From Metallyticus violacea (taxonomy: Eukaryota > Arthropoda > Insecta > Mantodea > Metallyticidae): 64,000 nucleotides of DNA. Location: contig CM060846.1 of assembly GCA_030762175.1 (NCBI GenBank), positions 186,178,041-186,242,040 on the forward strand. The letters are read 5' to 3'. The position numbers and the translations under genes are program-made. The notes below the pieces were generated by a model that saw only the letters and a program-made list of their open reading frames with translations, ran no database searches and was not told where the DNA came from. This document shows, one piece after another, positions 22,701 to 33,430 of the stretch; position 1 is the first letter of the stretch; each line of letters begins with the position of its first letter.

Positions 22701-24480
22701 TGATGATAAAAATGGAAGAGCTGTGAATTCAAAAAAGTGTAACAACAATACTTATGTAGAGGAGGATACAAATAGCAGACATATTGGAGAAACAATTCAA
22801 AATCTTAATGACAAACAACATCTACAAGAAAATTCAGAAAAAAACATTTGTATTGCAGAAATTGACAACAATCCAGCGGAGGAAAGAGAATGCATTTTAA
22901 TGCCAGAAATGAACAACCATCCAAAACAGGATTCAAAAAACATGAGTGTTGCACATCACAATAAAAAGTTTGCTAGGAAAGGGCATAATGCAAAGCAAGA
23001 AAAGGTGAGGATTGTCAGAAAAGCCATCAGAATACTTCATAAAATGCATAATAAAAAAGAAAGAAAAATAGTTCTGAAACCAACTAAAAAATGTAATAGC
23101 AAAACTAATATGGAGAAGGAGGAAAGAAATAGCAGACATATTCCAGAAACTTTTCAAAACCTTAATGACGAGCAGAATATAGATGAAGGAACAGAATACA
23201 CCTACGTCAGAGAAATTGATTCCCATCCAGAAGAAGCAAAAGAATGTAATTTTATTGCAGAAAGTAACAACCATCCAGAAGAGGATGCAACAAGCACAAG
23301 TGTTGAGCAATTCAATAAAAAATTTGTAATGAAACAGCATAAGGAAGAGAAAGCAAAAACTGGGAATGTTCCAAAAGCAATTGGAATACTTCATAAAACT
23401 GTGAATGATGATAAAAATGGAAGAGCTGTGAATTCAAAAAAGTGTAACAACAATACTTATGTAGAGGAGGATACAAATAGCAGACATATTGGAGAAACAA
23501 TTCAAAATCTTAAAGACAAACAACATGCACAAGAAGATTCAGAAAACATTTGTATTGCAGAAATTGACAACAATCCAGAGGAGGAAAGAGAATGCATTTT
23601 AATGCCAGAAATTAACAACCATCCAAAACAGGATTCAAAAAACATGAGTGTTGCACATCACAATAAAAAGTTTGCTAGGAAAGGGCATAATGCAAAGCAA
23701 GAAAAGGTGAGAATTGTCAGAAAAGCCATCAGAATACTTCATAAAATGCATTATAAAAAAGAAAGAAAAATAGTTCTGAAACCAACTAAAACATGTAATA
23801 GCAAAACTAATATGGAGAAGGAGGAAAGAAATAGCAGACATATTCCAGAAACTTTTCAAAATCTTAATGACGAGCAGAATATAGATGAAGGAACAGAATA
23901 TACTTACGTCAGAGAAATTGATTCCCATCCAGAAGAAGCAACAGAATGTAATTTTATTGCAGAAAGTAACAACCATCCAGAAGAGGATGCAACAAGCACA
24001 AGTGTTCAGCAATTCAATAAAAAATTTGTAATGAAACAGCATAAGGAAGAGAAAGCAAAAACTGGGAATGTTCCAAAAGCAATTGGAATACTTCATAAAA
24101 CTGTGAATGATGATAAAAATGGAAGAGCTGTGAATTCAAAAAAGTGTAACAACAATACTTATGTAGAGGAGGATACAAATAGCAGACATATTGGAGAAAC
24201 AATTCAAAATCTTAATGACAAACAACATGCACAAGAAGATTCAGAAAACATTTGTATTGCAGAAATTGACAACAATCCAGAGGAGGAAAGAGAATGCATT
24301 TTAATGCCAGAAATTAACAACCATCCAAAACAGGATTCAAAAAACATGAGTGTTGCACATCACAATAAAAAGTTTGCTAGTAAAGGGCATAATGCAAAGC
24401 AAGAAAAGGTGAGAATTGTCAGAAAAGCCATCAGAATACTTCATAAAATGCATTATAAAAAAGAAAGAAAAAAGTTCTGA
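19765..24480 (+). CDS. Giant repeat exon of an unrecognised Lys/Asn/Glu-rich protein
   Basis: The exon follows the acceptor ...gttccag|CAA in phase 0 and stays open for 1,571 codons to a TGA at 24,478. It consists of about 13 units of ~117 residues. Each has landmarks of the type RHIPETFQNLND.Q, EG.EYTYVREID, PEE.KECNFIAE, NNHPEED, KFVMKQHKEEKA and NVPKAIGILHK. From ~21,730 two alternating unit types form a 234-residue (702-bp) higher-order repeat that is almost identical between copies. The first units are diverged. It has no signal peptide, membrane segment or known domain; it is highly charged, probably disordered, with many basic clusters and regular Cys. The stop is caused by a one-base deletion near 24,470. 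The long minus-strand frames inside are shadows of the repeat. Confidence 0.8.
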   Translation, partial: QKRLHEQEEKTESGNVPVKVKRIVTKRDQEEGTETRQVLQQIHKLQDGEENGKFPESTKILNNITNEEEETNSGHIPEKIQKHHNKQNEDEAKFTSIREIDNHQGERECIIIPGNINHPGEAAKSMSITKHITKINRKKHKKVKANVSKVPKGIRTVHKNKNEEKNTNVLQATKKYNKETYIGEKTSSKYIAETINDLKGKQNVQKGKECACIKEIDSHQKKGKDSIYIAENNSYFKEDAKRASSTHHTEIFDMKRNKEEEAKVRNVRKAIKKLHEIPKKKLNRKGLQANEKYNIQNYVEEDTNSRHIVETIKKDIDKQYVQVGSENTCITEIDKPQEEERECILMPEIKNHPEVESKSKSFGHHIKKLTSNGHTAEQEKVRIVRKAIRILHKMHNKKERKIVLKPTKKCNSKANMEKEERNSGHIPESFENLKDKMNIEQGREYTCIREIDSHPEEERECNFIAESNNHPEEDTTSMSVAQFNKKFVMKQHKEEKAKTGNVPKAIGILDKTQIDYKHRKALKSNKMYNNNTYVEEDRNSRHIAYTIQNLNGKQSVQEGSEIICITEIEGERECILIPEINNHPEQDSKSKNLDLHNKKFARKGHNVKQKKLRIVRKAIRVLHKVHNKKERKIVLKPTKICNTKPNIEKEEKNSRHIPETFQNLNDEQNIDEGTEYTYVREIDSQPEEAKECNFIAESNNHPEEDATSTSVEQFNKKFVMKQHKEEKAKTGNVPKAIGILHKTVNDDKNGRAVNSKMCNNNTYVEEDTNSRHIGETIQNLNDKQHVQEDSENICIAEIDNNPEEERECILMPEINNHPKQDSENMSVAHHNKKFARKGHNAKQEKVRIVRKAIRILHKMHNKKERKIVLKPTKKCNTKANMEKEKRNSRHIPETFQNLNDEQNIQEGTEYTYVREIDSHPEEAKECNFIAESNNHSEEDATSTSVQQFNKKFVMKQHKEEKAKTGNVPKAIGILHKTVNDDKNGRAVNSKKCNNNTYVEEDTNSRHIGETIQNLNDKQHLQENSEKNICIAEIDNNPAEERECILMPEMNNHPKQDSKNMSVAHHNKKFARKGHNAKQEKVRIVRKAIRILHKMHNKKERKIVLKPTKKCNSKTNMEKEERNSRHIPETFQNLNDEQNIDEGTEYTYVREIDSHPEEAKECNFIAESNNHPEEDATSTSVEQFNKKFVMKQHKEEKAKTGNVPKAIGILHKTVNDDKNGRAVNSKKCNNNTYVEEDTNSRHIGETIQNLKDKQHAQEDSENICIAEIDNNPEEERECILMPEINNHPKQDSKNMSVAHHNKKFARKGHNAKQEKVRIVRKAIRILHKMHYKKERKIVLKPTKTCNSKTNMEKEERNSRHIPETFQNLNDEQNIDEGTEYTYVREIDSHPEEATECNFIAESNNHPEEDATSTSVQQFNKKFVMKQHKEEKAKTGNVPKAIGILHKTVNDDKNGRAVNSKKCNNNTYVEEDTNSRHIGETIQNLNDKQHAQEDSENICIAEIDNNPEEERECILMPEINNHPKQDSKNMSVAHHNKKFASKGHNAKQEKVRIVRKAIRILHKMHYKKERKKF

Positions 24481-26039
24481 AACCAACTAAAAAATGTAAT
24501 AGCAAAACTAATATGGAGAAGGAGAAAAGAAATAGCAGACATATTCCAGAAATTTTTCAAAATCTTAATGACGAGCAGAATATAGATGAAGGAACAGAAT
24601 ACACTTACGTCAGAGAAATTGATTCCCAACCAGAAGAAGCAAAAGAATGTAATTTTATTGCAGAAATTAACAACCATCCAGAAGAGGATGCAACAAGCAC
24701 AAGTGTTGAGCAATTCAATAAAAAATTTGTAATGAAACAGCATAAGGAAGAGAAAGCAAAAACTGGGAATGTTCCAAAACCAATTGGAATACTTCATAAA
24801 ACTGTGAATGATGATAAAAATGGAAGAGCTGTGAATTCAAAAAAGTGTAACAACAATACTTATGTAGAGGAGGATACAAATAGCAGACATATTGGAGAAA
24901 AAATTCAAAATCTTAATGATAAACAACATGTACAAGAAGATTCAGAAAACATTTGTATTGCAGAAATTGACAACAATCCAGAGGAGGAAAGAGAACGCAT
25001 TTTAATGCCAGAAATTAACAACCATCCAAAACAGGATTCAAAAAGCATGAGTGTTGCTCATCACATTAAAAAGTTCACTGGGAAAGGGCATAATGCAGAG
25101 CAAGAAAAGGTGAGGATTGTCAGAAAAGCCATCAGAGTACTTCATAAAGTGCATAATAAAAAAGAAAGGAAAATAGTTCTGAAACCAACTAAAATATGTA
25201 ATACCAAAGCTAATATAGAGAAGGAGGAAAAAAATAGCAGATATATTCCAGAAACTTTTCAAAACCTTAATGATGGACAGAATATAGAAGAAGGAACAGA
25301 ATACACTTACGTCAGAGAAATTGATTCCCATCCAGAAGAAGCAAAAGAATGTAATTTTATTGCAGAAAGTAACAACCATCCAGAAGAGGATGCAACAAGC
25401 ACAAGTGTTGAGCAATTCAATAAAAAATTTGTAATGAAACAGCATAAGGATGAGAAAGCAAATGCTGGGAATATTTCAAAAGGAATTGGAGTACTTCATA
25501 AAACTGAAAATAATGATAAAAACAGCAAAGATTTGCAATCAAATAAAAATTATAACAACAGTACTTATGTAGACAAGGATATAAATAGCAGACTTATTCC
25601 AGAAACAATTCAAAATCTTAATGACAAACAATATGTACATAAAGGATCAGAAAACACTTGCATTACAGAAATTAACAACCTTCAAGAGGAGGAAGGAGAA
25701 TTCATTTTAATGCCTGAAATTAACAACTATGCAGAACAGGAATCCAAAAGCAAGAGTGTTGCTCATCCCATTAAAAAGTTCCCTAGAAAAGGGCATAATA
25801 TAGAGCAAGCAAAGGTTACAATTGTCCGTAAAGCCATCAGAATACTTCATAAAATTCATAATAAAAAAGAAAAATGTATAGTTCTGAAACCAAATGAAAA
25901 ATGTAAGAAAGATAATAAAGAAGATGAAACAAATAGCAGACATACTCCAAAAACTAACCAAAAAATTAATGACAAACCGAATGTACAAGAAGGAACAGAA
26001 CACACTTCCATCACAGAAATTGACTACCATCAAGAATAG
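24481..26039 (+). pseudogene. Continuation of the giant repeat exon in the shifted frame
   Basis: After the one-base deletion, repeats continue in a single other frame from before 24,513 to a TAG at 26,037-26,039, covering four more ~117-residue units. The spacing of homologous positions across the break is 353 bp, where matching repeats are 354 bp, and the missing base is the T of 'aaaaatagttctg'. If the deletion is an assembly or read error, this is simply coding and the exon totals about 2,090 codons. If real, the protein ends at 24,480. The last unit (from ~25,440) is more diverged, with residues such as DKDINSRLIPETIQNLND. Confidence 0.7.
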
Positions 26040-27734
26040 GTAAAGGCTGCAAATAGCAGAGTGTCACACAGCACATATAGAACAATGAGAGTAAACAGTA
26101 TAAGGAAGAGATATCTTACTGTAGGAATGCCCCAAAAGCAATTAGAATACTTAATAAAAATGAGAAGGTAGACGATAAAAGGAAAATTCTGGAAGGAAAT
26201 TAAAAGTGTAATATCAAAACTAATGATGATGAGGAAACAAATATCAGCCATATGCCAGAAACTATTCAAAACCTTAATGACATACAGAATGTGGAAGAAG
26301 GCATAACATACATCTGCAATGCAACAAGTGACAACCATCCAGAAGAGGAATCAAAATTTACTTTAAGCACAGTATTTAATGACCATCCAAGGAGGATGCA
26401 AAAATCAGGAGAATTGGACAAAAAGTAAAGTTACAAAAGTTGATATTAAACAGCATAATGAAGAGGCAGCAAACGGTAGGAATGTCCCAAAAGCAAGCAG
26501 TATACATGATGAAAATCAAAATAAAGAGGAAATTAGAAAAAGTCTGGAAGCAAATAAAAGCGGTAATAACAAAAGTAATGAGGAATAGGAAACCATTAGC
26601 AGACATATTCCAGAAACCAATTAAATACTTAATGACAAACAAAATATAGAAGAAGGAAGTGGACATACTTCCATCACAAAAATGGACTACCATCAAGAAG
26701 AGGAAAAGGAATGCATTTTTATCCCAGAATTTAACAACCATTCAGAAGAGGATGCAAATAGCATGAGTGTTACACAGCACATTAACAAAAATAATAGTAA
26801 ACAGTACAGGGAAGAGCAATCTTACAGTAGGAATGTCCCAAAAATAATTAGAATCCTTCATAAAAATGAGAATGTGGATGAAAGAGTTTAATTCTTGAAG
26901 CAAATAAAAACTGCAATAACAAAACTTATGTGGAAACAAATATGTGCCAGAAATTATGTAAAACCTTATTGACAAACACAATGTAGAGGAAGAAACAGAA
27001 TACAGTTGCAACACAAAAATTGACAGCCATTAAGATGAGGGAACAGAATATATATTTAGCAAAGGAATTAATGACCTTCCAGAAGAAGATGCCAAAAGCA
27101 GCAAAATTCCACAAGACATTAATCACCTTAATATTAAACAATTAAATGAAGAGGGAATAAATGGTAGCAATGTCCCAAAAGCAATCAGTATACTTCAGAC
27201 TGAAGAAGAAAATAGCAAAGTTTTGCAGTCTACTAAATCTTGTTATAACAACACAAATGAAAAAAGCAAAAAAATACTATACATGTTCCAGAAACAATTC
27301 CAAATCTAAAAGACTCACAAAATGTAGCAGGAGTAACAGAATACACTTGCAATATTGAAACAGACAACCGTAAAGAAGAGAAAACATAATTTCTATTCAG
27401 CACAGAAATGAATAACCATTTGGAAGACGATTCAAGAAGCAGGAATATTGCACAAAACATTATTGAACTTAATGGTAAACCACATCAGGAAGAGGAAGCA
27501 AGTAGTATAGTTCATAAAAATTATAACAAAGAAGTTAACAGAAACCTGGGAGAAGAAACTAAAAGGTGTAATAAATAAACTAATGTAGAGGATAAAATAA
27601 ATAGCAGGCATTTACCAGAATGAATACAAAACCAGAATGGCAGAGATAATATAGAAGAGGAAACACAATTCATTTGCACCTCAGAAAATGAAAACCATCA
27701 AGAAGCGGAATCAGGATGTAGTTTCATCATGTAA
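26040..27734 (+). pseudogene. Decayed 3' repeat units
   Basis: Recognisable unit starts recur at about 26,250, 26,600, 26,940, 27,280 and 27,610 ('cat.t.ccagaaac.att.aaa..ttaatgac'-type landmark). All are interrupted by stops and frameshifts, leaving only short frames such as 26,379-26,588, 26,682-26,891 and 27,161-27,358. Unit spacing is still ~340 bp. These units resemble the diverged 5' units more than the homogenised centre. Confidence 0.75.
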
Positions 27735-27884
27735 ATTAATAAACATCCGGGAGAGGAAATAGATTGTGTATATAATCCCAAATGCATGCAAGAACTTAAT
27801 CATATTTTAGACATGGAAGTTAACTTCAGTAGTCCTCACATTGTTGAAAAATATTTAGAAGCGCTTTACAAAGCTTTCCTCTAA
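27735..27884 (+). CDS. Unique C-terminus-like stretch (49 codons)
   Basis: Directly after an in-frame TAA at 27,732 the frame is open for 49 codons to TAA at 27,882. It reads INKHPGEEIDCVYNPKCMQE, then LNHILDMEVNFSSPHIVEKY and LEALYKAFL. The first few residues are repeat-like; the remainder is unlike the repeat and has the look of a folded or helical end (LNHILDMEV, VEKYLEALYKAFL). It is probably the original C-terminus of the gene, now cut off by upstream stops, unless those are removed by splicing. Confidence 0.45.
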   Translation: MNKHPGEEIDCVYNPKCMQELNHILDMEVNFSSPHIVEKYLEALYKAFL

Positions 27885-28820
27885 AGTATCAAAGTGCAGA
27901 TATGAAGCATACTGCAATGCAGATTAGAGTTCCTGTCAAAGAAGTGGGCCTCATTAATGGAGCTTTTGTTAGCTCCTATAAGCTTCCTTTATCAAATTAC
28001 ATTTCATTTTGCATGTCAGAAATTTCAACAGTGTGCTTTGTGATGATAAGGTAGACAATATACAACTACTGAAAGTAAAACTATAACTGTGTCAAGTGTA
28101 TTTAATATTATGTATTGTATTTAATTTTAATGAATTGTAATTTTTGTCTTTGTCAAACGACTCAATTCAGGTATATTGATGTGTCTGAATATTAAACTGC
28201 AGAAGAAAACTGAGATGCATAATATGGAAATTTAGCTCAAACTGTGATACGTGTCTTTGATTATACCTTAAACTTTTTCATTCTACATAGTTTAAACATT
28301 TATTTGTTATATTGTTCTATATTACATTGCAGAAGAAAAACTGGGATACATATTGAAACAAAAATTATAATATTATAAGAATGTATTCATTCTTAAAGTG
28401 TTACATAACTCGTACTTATGTTCCATAATGACAAAAATGCAAATAAAATATTGTGCAAAAAACCAATTTTATTTTAAATTGATACAAAACCAGGGTTGCA
28501 GGGATGGCTCCATTTTAAATTCATATTTTCCACAACTTTGGTTTATTTGGCATAATGATTTATAGGAATATTATAAGTGCATCTTTTCTCCAACTTTTTA
28601 AGACATTACGCTGTTAACTGTAAAGATTTATTAAAATTATATAGCTGCAGCCTATATTGTTTTTAGAGGTGTCTAAAATGGTTACTTACTTGCGCATTTG
28701 ATGTTGCTATCATGGAGTAGCAATATTAAACCATTTTGAAGGCACATAATAATTTAGTATTTAAGTGTATCTTAATGATAAAGTTGACATGATGGATATG
28801 GGTGATGTATGAGATGGCAA
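27885..28820 (+). other. Region downstream of the repeat gene
   Basis: AT-rich, possibly 3' UTR. It contains a local two-fold repeat ('ttgcagaagaaaa.ctg.gat.cat') at 28,195-28,232 and 28,325-28,360, and aataaa at 28,442. No other gene is seen. Confidence 0.4.
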
Positions 28821-30599
28821 AATGAATGGCATGAAAAGCAAAACACAGGAGATATCATATCCTAATGGCTTTTTGTCCATCAAAAAATGCAACTCAGAAA
28901 TTATAAGAATTGCGCTTAAAGGATGAGTTCAGGTAGTTAAAGAGCACATTCTAAGAATTATTTCAGCATTTTGTTTAACATACTGAAAGATAGGTATCAA
29001 GTAATGATAACAGATATCCTACTTTTGTGCCCACCCTCCTATTAAATGAATAATTTATTTTGAAATGGTGACATGTAAACAACAAATTACAGGATTTATA
29101 AGAACAATTTAATCCACAAAATTAAAACATATTACCAGTTTTGCTGTTATAGTACAAAATGGAATTGTTAGTAAATAGATATGGTGGTTTGGTGCTGTTC
29201 TGTATCTTTGTGTTTTTAGAGTAAATGAGTTATTTATTTTAAAAATGTGAAGTACAAAAAAATGAATTTTATAGAAGTCTTGAAAACTATTTATTTGAAC
29301 AACTAAAATTAATCTTACCAGTTTTGCTATTATAATATAAAAATGTAATTCTTAGTTATGAGATATATATGTTTCATGCTGTATTATATCTTTGTGTGTT
29401 TAGAGTAAAAATGCTTAGCATTTGTGCAAGTAAAGCTTTTCAACAAAATTAACAAATATTTTGTAATTGTAAATGCATGACAAAATTATAGAAAGTAGGC
29501 TTTCACGGCCAGTTTCTATTTGGTGAACTGATACTTCCAGGCTGTAGGGCCATGGTCCGGTAGGACTTTCTCCATCACTTTAATCCTAGATGTTTAAATC
29601 AGAACCGCAGTGGATATCGTCAGTAGTTTGGTCTTTATATTCTTCTTGAAGATGAGACACTGAATAACTCATTGCCTGAAGGAATAGTGTTATATATGGT
29701 AGGGATTTCTGTGCCTCTGAAATGTAATTGGTTTTCTTCTAAAGGGGATTGATATAGCCTGATGCTCCTGAGCATGGCCAATAAAGTATTGGTTCCTATT
29801 TTTGGTAATAAATCATTTAATAGTGTTAAATATTACCACCACTGGTAATCTTAATTAGCACATGTTAGCGGAAAACTGCAGTTTAGTATATTTATTAACA
29901 TTAAAGTTGGGCACATGAGTAATATCTAGTTAATTAATTAGTAAACCAAGAAGGGACCAATACTTTGAATGTACACTTACATAATAACATAATATAATAT
30001 GTATGGCATCCTGATTTATATTGCAACATATTACAATATATAAAGGTGACTGTGGTAGCAAAATAATGCAAATTCAATCTCTATTTGTTTTCCAAATTAT
30101 GAATGTATGCTGACATGTATTAAACGTTAAGATAATAACACAATGTGACACAATCAAGGGAAATTATGTGTATGAAAACTATATCAATACAGTAACTTGA
30201 AAACAGGTACATCAATGCCCCATCCCTCCAGTAAAACTTCAATGTCTGATATTCAAGTAGTTGTCATGAAAATGTTACAAAAATATCATGTGCCTGTGAA
30301 CACATTTTTTACTCCAGTACTAAAGTCACTCATATGATAGCACTAATTGTGTCTGAATACTCATATATTGCTTACAACTTTTGGCACATTCATTTAAATT
30401 GTGAAATACAATGATGTAACTGCAGAGGGAGGAAAAGGTAGAAAATTATTATTGAACATTTTACAAGATCTGAACCTTGCAATTTTCAAGGGCTGTTATC
30501 TGTTTTATTCTGTGAACACCTACAGCATGCAAGGATCCAATGGTGTGGCCAACATGATCGACGCAGCTCATTAAGGTACAAAATGTTCAAGTAGGAATT

Positions 30600-30850
30600 T
30601 TTGCGATTAGATTTCTAGGAGAACGGTTCTCCCCATCTTAGTTTTTCCAGGTATCCCTCAGTTCTGATCAATTAATATACAAGGACATAATGCTAAACTT
30701 ACGGCTGCAATGTTTCCTTTACAAATAACATTTATTTCTTCACTTATACTTCATTTCATTTCATTTAATGTATCAGCAATGTTTACTATTACTAATGCCT
30801 GTGTGGTGAAATTGTTATTAAACACTGTTAGATAAAAGACCCTTAATGTG
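30600..30850 (+). mobile_element. SINE-like repeat, plus strand
   Basis: Shares the order 'ttttccaggtatccctcagt', 'taatgctaaacttacg..tgcaatg.ttcctt', 'catttcatttcatt.aatgtatcagcaatgtt' with 56,770-56,945. No clear tRNA head. Present also in the second segmental copy, so the insertion predates that duplication. Confidence 0.55.
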
Positions 30851-30960
30851 TAACTTATAATGTTGTTAACGTTAAGATGTACTCTTTCAATGCCACGATT
30901 GGCAAATTGTTTTCATGTGGTTCAAAATTTGATTGCTGACAGTCAGATGAATTTTCCTGC

Positions 30961-31137
30961 TAATCTTAAAGCCTGTTATATTTCTTTCTATTATGTGCTA
31001 GGGAAAACCTCAAAATATATTTGAACATACACACCCGATGTGACATTGGTGCATTTAAGGTCTTTAAGTGATTGAAAAGTTTCTTTCTACATCGATACAA
31101 ACATTTCACTTTACTGCATATCCTCCTCTATCTGTTT
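30961..31137 (-). other. Segment present in only one duplication copy, possible hAT C-terminus
   Basis: This ~177-bp stretch is absent between the equivalent bases of the other copy near 40,810. Its minus strand has a region resembling the ERSFS part of the hAT relic at 6.5 kb. Weak: based on short similarity. Confidence 0.25.
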
Positions 31138-31260
31138 TTGTTTATCAAGTTGTTGGACAGTTATTCAAAGTGCCACGTTTCATGTACCATGTTAATTTGG
31201 ACTTTCTCCGAATGCAAAACATGACAAGTTAATTCCATATATTTAATAAATGGCGGAAAT

Positions 31261-32579
31261 TAGATAAAGAATGAGATCATATTATGTACTAATTTTGAGG
31301 CAACATTTCACCTTATTCTAGAATGTAACGGAACTTAGTTACAGGAGAGATATTAAAGGTTTAAAATGAACAATTTATGATTAAACTTTACTTGCGTATC
31401 ACAAACTGGGCTGTAATTTGTTACTGAAGGTACACATGTGCCATTATTTTTAAACCTTTCTCATATAGCGGCGGCATGATTAGTGATGGGCATGGAGAAC
31501 GTTTCCATTAGACAATTATGGAAAAGTTACCAGGGAAAGTGACGCACTACCATTGTATCTGACTATTGTGGCATAGTGGCACACAATGCAACGTCAAATT
31601 CAAAAGTGGGCATGGAACCAAATGTGTGTGTATTATGTACACATTGCTCTATTATGTCACAAACTTTTCCACCTCTCTCATAATCCTTAGCCAACTGCAT
31701 TTAAATTGTGATATTGTTCTGCTACTCGAAATCTATAACACATGTTAATTACTAGGGCTAAGATTTTACTACCTAAATCTCGCCATAATATACACAAAAA
31801 ATGCGGTGTTATGACATAAAATTTAAAAATATGCTCAATAACACAAAATGTTAATATTTTTAAATTAGGTAAATCTTCTGTTGTAAAATAAATTATCACA
31901 TGGGTATATGATAATAACCTGTTTACTAAAGAATAAAATTCAAACGAGAAGCTATACTATGGGGTTTAATATTATAATTTTACGAAATGAATCAGAATAT
32001 AGTTAACAAATTTTTTTCACTTACACTGCTTTGCTTCAGTTTATGAGCTCCGTGTTACCATAATATGTGAATGCCCTGTGAAAAGTTTAAAATATAAATA
32101 TTTCCTATTTTCATAAAGAAAGGCTTGCACTTGGAAAATTTTCTCTCTAATTCACCTGGCGTATTTAAAAGAGGCGCGTATTTAAAACAGGCAATATCTT
32201 TTGAATCTAAATCTAAATTTTTAAGAAACTTTTCACCCAATAAAATCAATTAAATGGAACATAGTGCACTATACTCCTTCGTTTTCTCCTTTAACACCTT
32301 TTCCATTATCTTTGACGCTTCTTTTCCCACTTTACCACAAACTGCTTCTAATTTATTCACATTTTTTGCTCACCTGCTCTATCTGCTTTGCTAGTGGCAG
32401 TTCTGATTGCACCAAAGTAGGTTTGGCAGCAGGAATAAATCCAAATTTTTATTTTACATAGAATAATTCGCCTTATATTTGAGTATTAGAAATTAATTCT
32501 TGGCTTAGCCCAATTGAAGCGTATTCACTGCTATCCAATGAATCAATGATGCTTTTCACAACGTTGAATTTCGGGCAGT
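31261..32579. other. Unassigned DNA
   Basis: No supported gene. Short frames 31,566-31,748, 31,687-31,899, 32,055-32,249 and 32,264-32,461 carry no motif I recognise. Part may be transposon DNA linked to the hAT relic that follows. Confidence 0.5.
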
Positions 32580-33430
32580 AATAGTTTCAGGCAACAATCA
32601 AGGACCGCCATCTTGCCAATATGGGAGATGTGTGTAAGGAAATGACCGGAGCTACCAACTTAAGTGTTGCAATGTATGAGGTGGTTTTTAGGAATACATT
32701 TTTGACAAACGCAATAAATTTATTAACATCATTGAATTTACTACGAATCTCTTCTGCAACTCTGTGAAACGAGTGAGCTAAACAAGTCACATGCACCATT
32801 TTACTGTCTAATGCTATTAGCGAAATGGCAACTTTCACCATATAAGTAACAGCGTGCGTTACGAAGAGTAGGTGCATTGTCATGTTGAACTCCTTCGGGC
32901 ATTTTGGTACCCATAGATTTGTGAACATTTTTTTTTTCACTAAAGTTTCCAGAATGACATTCACAATATATCTTTTGCTTCAGTCTGTGGTTTCATCAAT
33001 TGATACCAATATTTCTTTATTTGCAACCCCTTGTCCGATTTGTTGAGTTGTTTCTCGATACTTCGGCTAATATATTATTTTCCTAATGTGCAAGAATCAG
33101 GAGGAAATTAATTGTCTGTATTTTTCTTAGAACTTACGCAATCTTAGAAAGTTCAATTTTCATAAGGGAATATCAGGACAAAGGAAAGTTGTGGAAGGTT
33201 CCTTACAAAATGGTGAATAAGATTGGTGCGATTTGCTGTAGTGCTTTTCATTGTCAATTTGTGTAGTTCACGTTTATGCTTTTCCGTTGCCGCGTGCTTC
33301 TGAACGTTAAGTAAATTCTTCGCAGTATGCTTTAGGTCGCCCAGTTTACAATAGAGTATTTTACCATTTGTGGAAAAAACTTTCTCATCATATTGAGACC
33401 GGAAATGTTTAAATTTTCTATAATATTGGC
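32580..33430 (-). pseudogene. hAT-family transposase relic (N-terminal zinc finger and core)
   Basis: The minus-strand frame 32,964-32,587 includes AVTYMVKVAISLIALDSKMV followed by HVTCLAHSFHRVAEEIRSKF, then a V-FLKT segment and ILARWRSLI, the hAT core around the conserved HVTC...H. Farther upstream on the minus strand (33,420-33,260) is a BED-like finger: KVFSTNGKILYC..., HAATEKHKREL, with the second Cys replaced. The link between the two is broken. It complements the parts kept at 6.4-7.6 kb. Inactive. Confidence 0.75.

Larger units (their letters stand above)
28825..31260. repeat. Segmental duplication, first copy
   Basis: Matches 38,695-40,930 in order and orientation, offset ~9,870 bp, with perhaps 10-15% differences by eye. 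It contains a motif also found at 39,365-39,560 ('ccaggctgtagggccatggtc', 29,540), a SINE-like repeat at 30,600-30,850, and an extra segment at 30,961-31,137 missing from the other copy. Non-coding. Confidence 0.85.

Noticed and set aside
19765..26039. CRISPR-like regular repetition
   Set aside because: Units are ~350 bp, contiguous and in a coding frame with no spacers; eukaryotic context.
26030..26050. Splice donor 'aatag|gtaaag' ending the repeat exon at 26,039
   Set aside because: It resembles a donor, but the same bases are the decayed counterpart of repeat sequence and the stop TAG precedes it in frame; kept only as a possibility.
19945..26338. Many long minus-strand frames (60-214 codons) across the repeat region
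   Set aside because: They recur at the repeat period and are Phe/Ile/Cys-rich antisense translations of the AAR/GAA-rich coding strand; no splice sites or motifs of their own.
29500..29680. Hammerhead-like core on the minus strand of the 'caggctgtagggcc' block
   Set aside because: A CTGACGA/CTGATGA string exists (also at 39,490) but no pairing stem II or GAAA follows.
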